64,000 nucleotides of DNA, taken from assembly GCA_965215715.1 (NCBI GenBank), contig OZ244129.1, forward strand, positions 2,108,001-2,172,000, given 5' to 3'. The notes beneath the pieces are model-generated. The model saw only the letters and a list, made by a program, of their open reading frames with translations. It was not told the DNA's origin and ran no database searches. Below are positions 1-8,831 of the stretch, one piece after another (the first letter of the stretch is position 1; every line of letters starts with the position of its first letter). A program made the position numbers and the translations under genes. The DNA is from HXMU1428-3 sp965215715. GTDB lineage: Bacteria > Pseudomonadota > Alphaproteobacteria > Rhizobiales > HXMU1428-3.

Positions 1-964
1 TTACGAAAAAGAGATGAGAATAGCTCTTGATAAATGGGGCGATCATGTTCTTTTGCTTTAACTTACTATTCCGGATAGCCTAGATAAAGCATTCTTTCCG
101 CTTTATAACCCAAAAAGTAACTGTATAAGTTTGATAGTAAAAATCATTTCGTGGCACATAAGAGCGAAACACTATTTAATTTTATTTCAGCCGCTTCGCT
201 TTTGTTTGCAGACTAATCTTAAATTTTTGCCATTACTCGTTGAAGGGGGAAAGACATAACCGGCTGGCCATAGCTCAGCCGACTGAGATTGACCGACTGA
301 CCGGCTGGGCATTCGGCATATGAAGCAAACCCCATTGATGAGTTTCCCCAAACGAAACTGACGACATCGCCGACAAGCCCTTTGTTTGCGCCGAATGAGT
401 TTGTTAGCGGGCATAGTGAATATGACTTAGTATAGACCGGTTAATCTTGTTGTCTAGTTGACAGTCCTCCTAACAGAAGTTGCGTTTTTCTGAGGATAAG
501 TACTATGAAACTAATAGCTAACCCTGTGCCCTCAATTGTTTTAAAAAAATCTAGCTCTTGGGAAGTTGTACTTCAATACCCAGGTTTACTGATTACACAT
601 TAATAACTGGAGCTCACTTACGATATGCATAACCCAAAATCCTTGGATCCTACAATTTACATCAGAACAGAATGACAAAGAGTAACGAAATCCCTCACAA
701 CAAGTTGTTGTAAAATCGACAGAGGCCAAACTTTACCTTGTTGATAGCGGCTGCTTAGCTTTCAAAAGCAGCCAGATTTCCTAGACAGGCAAAACGCGAC
801 CACTTGACCCTAAACGGTCATTATTCACAATCTTAATAATCTAGATTCGCACGATATAAACCGCAAATATTGTCAGATAAAACTTTTTTTAAATATGCTG
901 GAAAAATCATGAGTAATGAAACACTTGTTGTTGATGTGATGAAGGTCTTGTAAAGCACCTATAT
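1..964. other. AT-rich intergenic region, left edge of window
   Basis: No convincing gene. The stretch is AT-rich except for a more GC-rich patch at about 240-400 that holds short imperfect repeats of an ACCGGCTGG/GACCGACTG type. The patch contains only the doubtful minus-strand reading frame listed separately. The remainder shows no long open frame with a ribosome site. It lies downstream of the leftward rim operon and may be a decayed gene or mobile-element scar. Confidence 0.5.
187..414 (-). CDS. doubtful 75-aa basic Cys-rich ORF
   Basis: This short frame encodes a very basic N-terminal half with two CxxC pairs (C-x2-C-x11-C-x2-C, residues about 14-32), the spacing of a small zinc ribbon, followed by a low-complexity tail. 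I see no Shine-Dalgarno sequence before the ATG, and the frame overlaps repetitive GC-rich DNA. It could be a small zinc-binding protein or a chance frame. I do not recognise the family. Confidence 0.2.
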   Translation of the reverse strand: MPANKLIRRKQRACRRCRQFRLGKLINGVCFICRMPSRSVGQSQSAELWPAGYVFPPSTSNGKNLRLVCKQKRSG

Positions 965-2005
965 TTAATATGCTTCTGGGTAGTCATCACTTTTAAGTCC
1001 TTCAATGTGACCATCTTGAAATGTTTCAATTGCATCTACGACGCTGATTGAATCGTTAAAGCGTGCAATATGAAAGAGAGCATCTCCTTCATTGACAACT
1101 GGTAAATTTGTTTGTCCTAAAAGTATTCCCGTTGAGGATGAAATTATTTCTTTTTCATTTTCTCCTAAAGCATCAGCAACTCTTCCCAAGACCTCCCCCT
1201 TTTTTATACGCTCTCCTAATGCAATTTCATTTCGCAATAAGCCTGAAAGAGGCGCTCTGATCCATGTTGAGGAACGAGCTTCAACAACAGGAACTTCTGG
1301 AATATTTAATTCAATGTTTTCACTCATTCCTAATGCACACATAACATTGGTGATGCCACTTACTCCTGCACTAATGGAGAGTTCATCAAACCTCAAAGCC
1401 TCCCCCGCTTCATATAACAATAAGGGCACATTTTTCTCTAGGGCGTACTGCCTTAGCGACCCATCTCTTAAATTCGCATTTACTGTAACAGGTGTGCCAA
1501 ATGCGATCGCCAGTTTTTCACAGGTCTCATCATCTAAATTCGCCCGAATATGGGGTAGATTTGTTCTGTTATTAGCACCAGTATGCAGGTCAATTCCGTG
1601 TGTGGATTTGTCGACGATTTCAGCTGCAAATACATGTGCTACTCTTGAAGCTAAAGATCCATGTTTAGCCCCAGGAAAGGATCGATTTAGATCCCTACGA
1701 TCAGGTAAGTACCGTGTGAAATTAAAAAATCCGTAGACATTTACAATTGGAATGCAAATGAGAGTACCATTAATCTCATCCAGTTCGGACAGCTTAAGTA
1801 ATCGTCTTATAATTTCTATTCCATTGATTTCATCTCCATGAATGGCTGCGGAAACAAATAAAACAGGGCCGTCTTTTGTGCCGTTAATCACATGAACAGG
1901 CATTGATAAAGGCGTGTAAGCTGACTGGCCAGGCACTGGCAAAGCAAGGGTTTGCCTGCTTCCAGGATTGATTTGTGTACCTGCTATGATAAGTGGCTTT
2001 TTAAT
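965..2005 (-). CDS. succinylglutamate desuccinylase/aspartoacylase-family metallopeptidase (M14)
   Basis: A zinc carboxypeptidase-fold amidohydrolase of the AstE/AspA family. The HGDE motif supplies the first zinc ligands and a later HTG motif the third; the basic cluster between them (DRRDLNRSFPG) is typical of substrate carboxylate binding. It is the last gene of a leftward operon with rimB and rimK, an arrangement known in marine proteobacteria. That suggests a role in trimming or recycling glutamyl conjugates (inference). The usual start would be TTG at 1942, but 21 further in-frame codons upstream read like the family N-terminus (KKPLIIAGTQINPGSR) and contain no ATG, GTG or TTG. An ATT at 2005 sits 8 nt after an AAAGGA ribosome site that overlaps the rimK stop. 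I chose that start, giving 346 residues. Confidence 0.85.
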   Translation of the reverse strand: MKKPLIIAGTQINPGSRQTLALPVPGQSAYTPLSMPVHVINGTKDGPVLFVSAAIHGDEINGIEIIRRLLKLSELDEINGTLICIPIVNVYGFFNFTRYLPDRRDLNRSFPGAKHGSLASRVAHVFAAEIVDKSTHGIDLHTGANNRTNLPHIRANLDDETCEKLAIAFGTPVTVNANLRDGSLRQYALEKNVPLLLYEAGEALRFDELSISAGVSGITNVMCALGMSENIELNIPEVPVVEARSSTWIRAPLSGLLRNEIALGERIKKGEVLGRVADALGENEKEIISSSTGILLGQTNLPVVNEGDALFHIARFNDSISVVDAIETFQDGHIEGLKSDDYPEAY

Positions 2006-2019
2006 TGGCTTTATCCTTT
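2003..2019 (-). promoter_or_regulatory. ribosome site and predicted ATT start codon
   Basis: On the minus strand AAAGGA (2019-2014) overlaps the end of rimK, and 8 nt downstream lies ATT (2005-2003). No ATG/GTG/TTG exists in the open stretch between an upstream in-frame stop and the TTG at 1942. The spacing is ideal, so translation of the downstream peptidase probably begins at this ATT, coupled to rimK termination. Confidence 0.5.
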
Positions 2020-2916
2020 TCCACGTGTTCGTGTTTTATTAGGGCTGGCATTTTTTTCAATATATTCGATTATTTTTCCGGCAACATCTATACCGCTTGC
2101 AGCTTCAACACCTTCCAAGCCAGGAGATGAATTTACTTCCATAACCACAGGCCCATGATTGGCTCTTAAAAGGTCAACACCTGCAACATTCAATCCCATA
2201 ATCTTTGCTGAGCGAACCGCCGTAGACCTTTCTTCAGGTGTTATTTTAACCATTTTGGCTGAGCCACCACGATGTAAGTTCGAGCGAAAATCTCCTTCTT
2301 TTCCCGTTCTCTTCATAGCGGCTACAACCTTGTCACCAATAACTAGACATCTAATGTCTGTTCCACCAGCCTCCTTGATAAACTCCTGAACCAGGATATT
2401 GGCTCTTAATCCACCAAAGGCTTGAATCATACTTTCCGCAGCTGTTTCTGTTTCTCCCAAAACAACTCCAATACCTTGTGTGCCTTCTAAAAGTTTGATG
2501 ACAACCGGCGCGCCGCCAACCATGTCTATGATTTCTTCAGGTTTTGCAGACATGTGAGCAAATGCTGTCACTGGTAGGCCTACGCCTTTTCGAGCTAAGA
2601 GTTGCAAACTGCGAAGCTTGTCTCTGGATCTTGAGATTGCAACAGATTCATTTAAAGGATAAACACCCATAACTTCAAATTGCCTGAGGACCGCTGTCCC
2701 GAAAAATGTTATTGAAGCACCAATTCTTGGAATAACAGCATCAAAACCGGTTAAAGCTTCTCCCAGATATGTCATTACAGGTTTATGAGTAGCAACATTC
2801 ATAACAACCTTGAGTGTATCTACGACTTGTATTTCATGACCTCGTGTCTCAGCCGCCTCTACCAAGCGTTTATGTGAATAGAGATTAGGGTTGCGTGCAA
2901 GTAAAGCAATTTTCAT
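2011..2916 (-). CDS. rimK: ribosomal protein S6--L-glutamate ligase RimK
   Basis: ATP-grasp ligase that adds glutamate residues to the C-terminus of ribosomal protein S6. From the ATG at 2916 it is 301 residues, matching the E. coli protein. It starts with the family motif MKIALLARNPNLYSHKRL and has the ATP-grasp core: the VVIKLLEGTQGIGV loop, the metal-binding VMEVNSSPGLEG near the C-terminus, and DIRCLV in between. A longer frame reaches 2946, but AGGA 8-9 nt before the 2916 ATG supports the shorter start. It follows rimB with 26 nt between them and precedes the M14 peptidase. Together they form a glutamyl-modification operon. Confidence 0.93.
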   Translation of the reverse strand: MKIALLARNPNLYSHKRLVEAAETRGHEIQVVDTLKVVMNVATHKPVMTYLGEALTGFDAVIPRIGASITFFGTAVLRQFEVMGVYPLNESVAISRSRDKLRSLQLLARKGVGLPVTAFAHMSAKPEEIIDMVGGAPVVIKLLEGTQGIGVVLGETETAAESMIQAFGGLRANILVQEFIKEAGGTDIRCLVIGDKVVAAMKRTGKEGDFRSNLHRGGSAKMVKITPEERSTAVRSAKIMGLNVAGVDLLRANHGPVVMEVNSSPGLEGVEAASGIDVAGKIIEYIEKNASPNKTRTRGKG

Positions 2917-2942
2917 TATTTTTTCCTGAGAGTTAGTGCTCT

Positions 2943-3398
2943 TCAATTTTCATAAAAATGGTTGTCTTTGAATTTTCCTAATTGATATGATTTGCTCGGA
3001 TCAACTAAAAGTCTATTTTGCATGGCTTGACGACCTAGAAGCATCCGAAATCCCATTTCGTCACGGTTTGTTAAAGTGATTTCTATTGGCCAACTCAAAT
3101 CTCCAAGACGAAGTGTTGATAAAATTACATATCTTAATTCTTGTTGTCCGTTTGAACTGATCACAGTTCGAGTATCAAAAATCTTTGCTTCACACTTTAT
3201 TTCAGGCTTACGGTGTCTTTGAATGGGATGGACATAAAATTCAACCCAAGGTTCATTTTTGTTTTTAAATGGTCTAATTTCAAAAGCATGCAACGCTGAT
3301 GTGCGAGCACCAGTATCAACCTTAACCTTTAGCCCCGGAACATTTAGATCAGGAAGAGAGGTCCACTCTCTCCATCCTATAATTATTTTTTCTTTCAT
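2943..3398 (-). CDS. rimB: RimB-type ATP-dependent zinc protease / retropepsin-like protein
   Basis: Small protein of the PF05618 family, often named ATP-dependent zinc protease, with a retropepsin-like fold. The diagnostic DTGA motif lies in VKVDTGARTSALHA at about residues 26-39 and would hold the catalytic aspartate. The frame is open up to 3437, but MKEKIIIGWREW at 3398 is the family N-terminus. In Pseudomonas the rimB gene accompanies rimK and its product modulates RimK activity on S6; the same order is seen here. 151 residues, normal for the family. Confidence 0.85.
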   Translation of the reverse strand: MKEKIIIGWREWTSLPDLNVPGLKVKVDTGARTSALHAFEIRPFKNKNEPWVEFYVHPIQRHRKPEIKCEAKIFDTRTVISSNGQQELRYVILSTLRLGDLSWPIEITLTNRDEMGFRMLLGRQAMQNRLLVDPSKSYQLGKFKDNHFYEN

Positions 3399-3475
3399 AT
3401 AAAGTACTTTTATAAATTGGCGAACTGCGTTTCGCAAAGTGCAGAAAACTCATGGATTTATGAATTAGAAATGCA

Positions 3476-4447
3476 CTAGAACCATTTAAATTTTTTAAAA
3501 AACCATATTTGGACAGAAACAATAACGCAAAGGATAAAACAAAAAACAAGGAAAGCATCTTTGTTCTCTGCCCCAGGAATTCCTCCGACATTTATTCCCA
3601 ATAAACCGGTTAGAAAACCAAGGGGAAGAAAAATGGCTGCAATAATTGAGAGGAGGTACATATTCTTATTTAGTTTATCAGAAATCATAAAGGCCAGCTC
3701 ATCTTTAATGATTTGTGCGCGTTCTCTGACAGCATCTAAATCTTCAACATACCGTAAAATGTGGTTATAATTTTCTTGCAGATGTCTTTGTTCATTTTCT
3801 GTCATCCAGTCTATATCGCTCATGAGAAGCATTTGAATTGCATCTCTTTGAGGCGCCATATAACGCCTGAACATAATGGCCTGTTTGCGAACAACTATAA
3901 TAGACTCTCGCAAAGTAAGATCACCCGTTTCTAAAATTTGTTCTTCTATAATGTCTGTTTTTTCATCTAAGCTTGATAAAACGGGCTCCATTCTAAAGAA
4001 CAGTTGAGACAACAGCATAGCAACAAATTGTCCTGAGCTCTTTGGACCTCTTCCATTTTGTAATTTTTTCTCCAGGTCTTGTACTGCTCTTAATCGTCTT
4101 TTTCTCACGCTAATAATTCGGTTTTTGTCAATCCATAGTCGTATTGAAACCATATCTTCAGGATTAGAATTCTCGTTAAGATTTACACCTCTTAGAATAA
4201 GAATAAAGCCATCATTTATTTGCGTCATTCTTGGTCTTGTTTCATCAGCAAGTAACGCTTCAATGACGTAAGGATCAAGATATGAAACTTCTTTTGTAAG
4301 CCATTTATGTGTCTCATCATGATTAGCATCTAAATGAACCCAGGTGACTTGATCATCACGAATGCTATCGGTCATCTCCGATTGTTTTATCTCGTTGCCA
4401 CCACCGCAACCATCAAATTTATAAGCAAATAAAACTGGATCATTCAT
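3476..4447 (-). CDS. zntB: ZntB-like CorA-family zinc/divalent cation transporter
   Basis: CorA superfamily inner-membrane metal transporter of 323 residues. It has a long cytoplasmic N-terminal domain, a long helix (about residues 150-255) and two C-terminal membrane helices. The loop between the helices carries GIN (LLGINVGGIPG), the ZntB/CorA GxN signature; the N in third place supports ZntB-like zinc transport. The ATG overlaps the last 8 nt of the upstream mscS gene, so the two are translationally coupled. The C-terminus is a short basic-aromatic tail (FFKKFKWF), as in CorA proteins. Confidence 0.88.
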   Translation of the reverse strand: MNDPVLFAYKFDGCGGGNEIKQSEMTDSIRDDQVTWVHLDANHDETHKWLTKEVSYLDPYVIEALLADETRPRMTQINDGFILILRGVNLNENSNPEDMVSIRLWIDKNRIISVRKRRLRAVQDLEKKLQNGRGPKSSGQFVAMLLSQLFFRMEPVLSSLDEKTDIIEEQILETGDLTLRESIIVVRKQAIMFRRYMAPQRDAIQMLLMSDIDWMTENEQRHLQENYNHILRYVEDLDAVRERAQIIKDELAFMISDKLNKNMYLLSIIAAIFLPLGFLTGLLGINVGGIPGAENKDAFLVFCFILCVIVSVQIWFFKKFKWF

Positions 4448-5408
4448 GAGTTAGAGGTCCAGCACTTTTTATGTGAATATCACGTTGAGGGAAGGGGATT
4501 TGAATGCCATTCTCTTTAAATTTTTCCCAAATAGAAAATAATACCTCGCTCTTAGGACGTTTACGACCAACAATGATGTCATCCACCCAAAAATAGAGAA
4601 GGAAATTGATTGAATTATCGCCAAAACTATCAAGAAAACACAACGCTTCAGGAAACTTGCAGCAACGCGGATGCTCATTAGCGCTCTCAATGAGTAGCTG
4701 ATAAACTTTGTGCAAGTCGGAACCGTAGGCAACCCCAATTTCAATATCCACACGTCCAAGATTATCCGAGTAAGTCCAATTGGTAATGCGGTCTGTAATA
4801 AAATCTTCATTTGGAATCATAATATCGCGACTTTCCAGAGTCTCAATTCGGGTAAATCTAGCGCCTGTATTTCTCACAATTCCAGAAGTTCCATCGCTTA
4901 ATTCAATTAAGTCTCCTTCCTTAACGGCTTTTTCAGAAAGCATAATTATCCCACTAATGAAATTCGAAGAAATTTTTTGAAGACCAATACCAATACCAAT
5001 ACCTATTGCACCGCTAAAAACCGTTAGGCCAGTCAAATCTAAACCAAGAAGGTCGAGGGAAATTAAAAAAGCAATAAAATAGACTAAAACTTGAAATGCT
5101 TTTGTTAGTAGAGCCCTGTTGCTTGCTTTTATGCGATTAAATTTTTTTATTTTTTGTTCGCCAAATTCAGAGACAATTCCAGTAAGCCAGAAAACAAGAA
5201 TGGCAGAAAAAATAACTTTACAAACAAATAAAGCCGATAAGTTGTATTCCCCAATTTTTACAGTTAGAGCTTCTGACCCCAAAAAGTCTGTTATTGGCTT
5301 AAGGTATCCATAATGATGAAGCGCAGCAAAGCCTATTGCCATGATTAAGATAAGTAATTTAGCAACCCAGGCCCGGGGTTTTAATAAAACAACGATTAAA
5401 TTTTTCAT
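4440..5408 (-). CDS. MscS-family mechanosensitive ion channel
   Basis: Small-conductance mechanosensitive channel, 322 residues. Three or four hydrophobic segments (about residues 12-30, 58-80, 100-150) are followed by a glycine-rich pore helix (GAIGIGIGIGLQKISSNFISGIIML) and the cytoplasmic beta domain (EGDLIEL..GTSGIVRNTGARFTRIETLE). The end (IQIPFPQRDIHIK) is the classic MscS C-terminal signature. It gates open under membrane tension during hypo-osmotic shock. It shares an operon with zntB. A truncated paralogue lies at 16.9 kb and a second decayed family member at 15.9 kb. Confidence 0.92.
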   Translation of the reverse strand: MKNLIVVLLKPRAWVAKLLILIMAIGFAALHHYGYLKPITDFLGSEALTVKIGEYNLSALFVCKVIFSAILVFWLTGIVSEFGEQKIKKFNRIKASNRALLTKAFQVLVYFIAFLISLDLLGLDLTGLTVFSGAIGIGIGIGLQKISSNFISGIIMLSEKAVKEGDLIELSDGTSGIVRNTGARFTRIETLESRDIMIPNEDFITDRITNWTYSDNLGRVDIEIGVAYGSDLHKVYQLLIESANEHPRCCKFPEALCFLDSFGDNSINFLLYFWVDDIIVGRKRPKSEVLFSIWEKFKENGIQIPFPQRDIHIKSAGPLTHE

Positions 5409-5552
5409 ATCAAAACCTCAAAGTTTCAGATTATAGAACTCTTGAACTTCATTACTTTAAATCATTCGAAATGTTATGCGTACATTTACGGTTGAACCAG
5501 AGAATATTTATATCAATTTAAATGATAAACTTTACGACCTATGCGATGTTGA

Positions 5553-6773
5553 CTATTTTCTGAAAATTTTCATAGAACGCATTGGTAATGAGATGGAATT
5601 TACTAACAATAAAATCCATCTTGCGTTTGAAAGGCTACGAGCACTGGCCAACCAAACCGGACTTGCTATGAGTGTCATAGCAATTAACGTGACCAATAAT
5701 CGGTAACCTTCTAGATTGAGGGCCCCAGAGGCAAATGCCGTTGCCCCGAGGATAAATGAAAACTCACCAATTTGTGGTAAAATGGTTGCAACTCGAATTG
5801 ATCTAATGCGCGGTTGTCCTACTACTCGTAGAATGAAAAGGTTTCCTAGCGTTTTTAGTAGAAAAATGAAAAATACCAAGAAGCCTAGCTCCAATAGATG
5901 TTCGCTTACAAACTTCAGGTCTATTAATAACCCAATTGAAAGAAAGAAAACCATCAGCAAAATATCTCTTATTGGTAGTGTGGCTTGTAGGAATTGGTGT
6001 CGTTGCTGAGAGTTACCTATAAATAGTCCGGCAATAAAAGCACCAAAAGCTGTTGTTATGCCAACATAGCCTGATATGGTTGCAAACAAAAAACAAATTG
6101 TTAGAGCTGCAATCGTTGTAACTCCTTTGGCATGTCCCAGCATAGTTTCAAAGGGTAATACTAATTTTTTTCTACCACTCATGAAAGTGACAAAGCCAAC
6201 TAGAAAAATTACAGCTCCTAAGACTTTTATTAAAGCTAAGGGGTCAGTAAGATTACCCTTTCCTATACTTTGAGTAATAATGAGCATAGGAACGACGGCT
6301 AAATCTTGAGCAATTAAAATCCCAACAGTTAACCTGCCGATGCTAGAGTGTAATTCACCAACCTCATCAAGCATATTAACTCCAACTGCTGTGCTACTTA
6401 AAGCAACTGCAAACCCTAGCACGATAGTACGGCTATCAGACCAGTCAAATATCAATCCAATTGCAAAACATATCAGCAACCCAAAAAAGATTTGCAAAGC
6501 AACAATAAACATTGTCAGCTTATAAATTCTTCTGAAAACACGGAGACTTAATTCAATCCCAATTACAAACATGAGCAAGATGGCACCAAGCTCAGCTAAA
6601 AAACGAATGGCTTCACGATTTTCAACCATCGCCAATGCAGAAGGGCCTAAAATCATACCCGTTAGAATATAGCCAACCAAAGGTGGTTGCTTCAAACGGA
6701 TCATTAAAAGTCCTGCAGCTAAAGCCGTCAGAAGGACCGCAGTTAATTCGAAAAGTTGTATTTCGTCATGCAT
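5553..6773 (-). CDS. CPA2-family cation:proton antiporter (KefB/C-like, no RCK domain)
   Basis: Membrane antiporter of about 12 helices and 406 residues, with the Na_H_Exchanger fold: LLTALAAGLLMIRLKQPPLVGYI at the N-terminus, the AQDLAVVPML helix with the conserved acidic pair region, and GAFIAGLFIGNS. It lacks the C-terminal TrkA-N/RCK nucleotide-binding domain of KefB/KefC, so glutathione or NAD gating is not expected. The C-terminus ends in a short basic tail. It stands alone between the mscS pair and the LysR regulator, and probably exchanges K+ or Na+ for protons in pH/osmotic homeostasis. Confidence 0.87.
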   Translation of the reverse strand: MHDEIQLFELTAVLLTALAAGLLMIRLKQPPLVGYILTGMILGPSALAMVENREAIRFLAELGAILLMFVIGIELSLRVFRRIYKLTMFIVALQIFFGLLICFAIGLIFDWSDSRTIVLGFAVALSSTAVGVNMLDEVGELHSSIGRLTVGILIAQDLAVVPMLIITQSIGKGNLTDPLALIKVLGAVIFLVGFVTFMSGRKKLVLPFETMLGHAKGVTTIAALTICFLFATISGYVGITTAFGAFIAGLFIGNSQQRHQFLQATLPIRDILLMVFFLSIGLLIDLKFVSEHLLELGFLVFFIFLLKTLGNLFILRVVGQPRIRSIRVATILPQIGEFSFILGATAFASGALNLEGYRLLVTLIAMTLIASPVWLASARSLSNARWILLLVNSISLPMRSMKIFRK

Positions 6774-6927
6774 TTTATTGTTCTCAGGTGTTAGCTGACT
6801 AGAATTATATCCAAAGAATTCTCATAGAGAGCATTTTGTGATTTGTATGTTTTTTAAGCTAAATTTTCAAAAGCCATTTTTTTATTACAATACTTATTAC
6901 TTTTGTGACAAATTCCATAAGCTGGAA

Positions 6928-7773
6928 TTACGTATTTTCAGCAAACCGTCTTAAGCTGGTTAGGATGGGCTCATAAGCATCTTCATCTCTTTGTTCAGGA
7001 TAGACGGCATAAACAGGATAAACAAATTTTGGGGCTTTTTTCTTTATCCCTAACTCACCATTTTCTATGTATGATTTGGCAATTCGAAACGGAAAATAAC
7101 CTGAGGCTTTGTTCTCAAGAAGATAATTTACACCGATAGAGCCAAGATCAAGATGCAGTCCCATATGTATGAGCTCTGGAAAAGCTTCAGTGTGATCATT
7201 TTGAAATTCTGGGCCCCAATTAACAAAAATATAGCCTTTGTCTGGTTTTTTACCCTCAGTGTTTCCACTTGTGACAAGCACTAATTCTTCATCAAACAAA
7301 TGTTCGATAACGAATCCCGGTCTTTGATGAGGGCGATAAACAATAGCTAGATCTAAAGTTCCCTCACTAATCCGATCTAGTAATGTTATAGATGTACCTA
7401 AACTTGCAGTAACAGCCAGCTCTGGAAGTTCACTGCGTATCCAGGCTAGCCAATGCAGTAAAAACCCTTCCCATAAACTTATCTGAGCACCAACCGCAAG
7501 GTGGTCTTCGTGATGTTCAGACAAACCGACTTCTAATTGAGCTCTATGCCAAATACGAATCATCGCAATTGCATGTTTTTCAAATTGCTCACCGGCAGGA
7601 GTGAGTTTCGCACCTGATTTTGAGCGATCTATAAGCTGTTTGCCGATATGCTGCTCTAGTAATTTTATACGAGCACTCACGGTTGATTGTGTCGTATTTA
7701 ACTTATCTGCTGCGTTTACAAAATTTCCAGTTTCAATAACAGCAAGAAAAGTTTTTGCCAGTTTTATATCCAT
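6928..7773 (-). CDS. LysR-family transcriptional regulator
   Basis: 281 residues, with an N-terminal winged helix (residues 1-65; KTFLAVIETGNFVNAADKL and TTQSTVSARIKLLE) followed by a periplasmic-binding-type effector domain. Target genes are not obvious: the nearest neighbours are the CPA2 antiporter downstream on the same strand (154 nt away) and a small-protein locus upstream, divergently transcribed. The shared intergenic region (7774-7928) contains AT-rich palindromic DNA (TATCGCAAAACGCGATA) around 7815-7831, a plausible operator. Confidence 0.9.
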   Translation of the reverse strand: MDIKLAKTFLAVIETGNFVNAADKLNTTQSTVSARIKLLEQHIGKQLIDRSKSGAKLTPAGEQFEKHAIAMIRIWHRAQLEVGLSEHHEDHLAVGAQISLWEGFLLHWLAWIRSELPELAVTASLGTSITLLDRISEGTLDLAIVYRPHQRPGFVIEHLFDEELVLVTSGNTEGKKPDKGYIFVNWGPEFQNDHTEAFPELIHMGLHLDLGSIGVNYLLENKASGYFPFRIAKSYIENGELGIKKKAPKFVYPVYAVYPEQRDEDAYEPILTSLRRFAENT

Positions 7774-7814
7774 AGTTGCCTTTAATAAATTGTATTAATT
7801 GCAATTTTTGAAAT

Positions 7815-7831
7815 ATCGCAAAACGCGATAT
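7815..7831. promoter_or_regulatory. candidate LysR operator palindrome
   Basis: TATCGCAAAACGCGATA is an interrupted palindrome (TATCGC/GCGATA) 42-58 bp upstream of the LysR start codon and 98 bp before the divergent small gene. Position and symmetry fit an autoregulatory LysR-type site. Assignment is by position only. Confidence 0.35.
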
Positions 7832-7928
7832 TAAGCAATAAAATAATTCGTTTGATAAATAGTTGATTTCACGTCACTGTTTTCACACTGCAAGTCAGAA
7901 AGTCGTCAGTAACAAATGGAATGTTCAG

Positions 7929-8030
7929 ATGAAATTAAAAAAATCATCAGCAAAGAAAACTGAAAATCAAGTTTTGGAAAAGCAAGATTCAAAAAAATCA
8001 GTGAGTTCCAAAAAAACCAGCAAAAAATGA
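7929..8030 (+). CDS. 33-aa lysine/serine-rich basic peptide
   Basis: A short frame running ATG to TGA that encodes a highly basic peptide (about 40 percent lysine, otherwise Ser, Gln, Thr, Glu), without hydrophobic segments. A GGA lies about 9 nt before the ATG. It ends 33 nt before the acidic exported protein at 8064, on the same strand. The basic/acidic pairing is suggestive but coding status is not proven. No known family recognised. Confidence 0.35.
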   Translation: MKLKKSSAKKTENQVLEKQDSKKSVSSKKTSKK

Positions 8031-8063
8031 AACCAATAATATTCGATTTAAGGAATACACATC

Positions 8064-8429
8064 ATGAAATTTAAAGCACTCATAGCAGCTTCGCTCGCGA
8101 TCTTAATCGTACCTTCAGCAGCTCAAGCCGTTAGCATAACAAACAACGATAAAGAGGAATATAAACTCACAATTTTTGAGGGTGAAAAGAGCAGAGACGT
8201 TACAATTCAACCCAGTGAGACGATTGATGAAGTTTGTGAAAAATTATGTTCTATCCGTTTAAACAACGATGAAGATAATGAATATGAGTTTGAGGGAAAA
8301 GATGTAATTGCTATTGAAGATGGCTACTTGACTTACGCAGATGAAAATGTTGAGCAAGGGTCTACTTCTGAGCAAATGCTCGATGAAAATGAAAATATGG
8401 CTACCGAAGATAAAAGTGAGAGTAATTAA
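8064..8429 (+). CDS. small acidic exported protein
   Basis: 121 residues with a clear Sec signal peptide (MKFKALIAASLAILIVPSAA, cleavage after AQA, about residue 22). The mature part is very acidic (many Glu/Asp), contains two cysteines spaced EVCEKLC that may form a disulfide, and ends in a disordered Glu/Asp/Ser tail. AAGGAA 8 nt before the ATG is a good ribosome site, and a strong terminator follows at 8467. The function is unknown; the acidic periplasmic character would suit calcium, metal or polycation binding (inference). Confidence 0.75.
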   Translation: MKFKALIAASLAILIVPSAAQAVSITNNDKEEYKLTIFEGEKSRDVTIQPSETIDEVCEKLCSIRLNNDEDNEYEFEGKDVIAIEDGYLTYADENVEQGSTSEQMLDENENMATEDKSESN

Positions 8430-8466
8430 TTTTATCTCGTAAGTGAATTTTCTAATCTCCTAATTT

Positions 8467-8500
8467 ACCCAACCATATCCTATGGTTGGGTATTTTTATT
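8467..8500 (+). terminator. rho-independent terminator
   Basis: An 11-bp perfect inverted repeat (ACCCAACCATA / TATGGTTGGGT) with a 3-nt loop, followed by TATTTTTATT. It closes the small acidic exported protein gene. Confidence 0.85.
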
Positions 8501-8831
8501 AGCAGGAAAATGTAAAGAGTGTTCTTTACATATTAAAAAAACAATAAAGTTGACACGGCTGAAGGTAGATTTCATACATGAGTGAACGGTAGATATCTAA
8601 ACTGACATTTAAAAATAGTCCAGAACATCTATGATTACCGTTAGCTACCTTTATTTTACCACATCAGTATTATTTCAGAACAAATGTGGATGCAATTTAG
8701 CCTGTTAGGGTAAAGTCCCCTTCTGGCACATCAGAGCAGAACCTTATGGCGTTGAATATCAACCGCTTAAACCTCAATTGCTGCCTAATTTTTACAACAG
8801 CAAGAATACGTGCCGTTGACCCCAAGGAGAC
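8501..8831. other. intergenic region without a supported gene
   Basis: Holds a TTGACA at about 8552 with an AT-rich hexamer roughly 18 nt further on, a weak promoter candidate with no gene downstream. A plus-strand frame beginning at 8746 is antisense to the coiled-coil gene at 8832-9119 and lacks a ribosome site, so it is not annotated. Confidence 0.4.

Noticed and set aside
5476..5706. plus-strand 76-aa frame
   Set aside because: Mostly antisense to the 3' end of the CPA2 antiporter gene, with no ribosome site or family pattern.
5553..6773. KefB/KefC glutathione-gated K+ channel
   Set aside because: The required C-terminal RCK/TrkA-N domain is absent.
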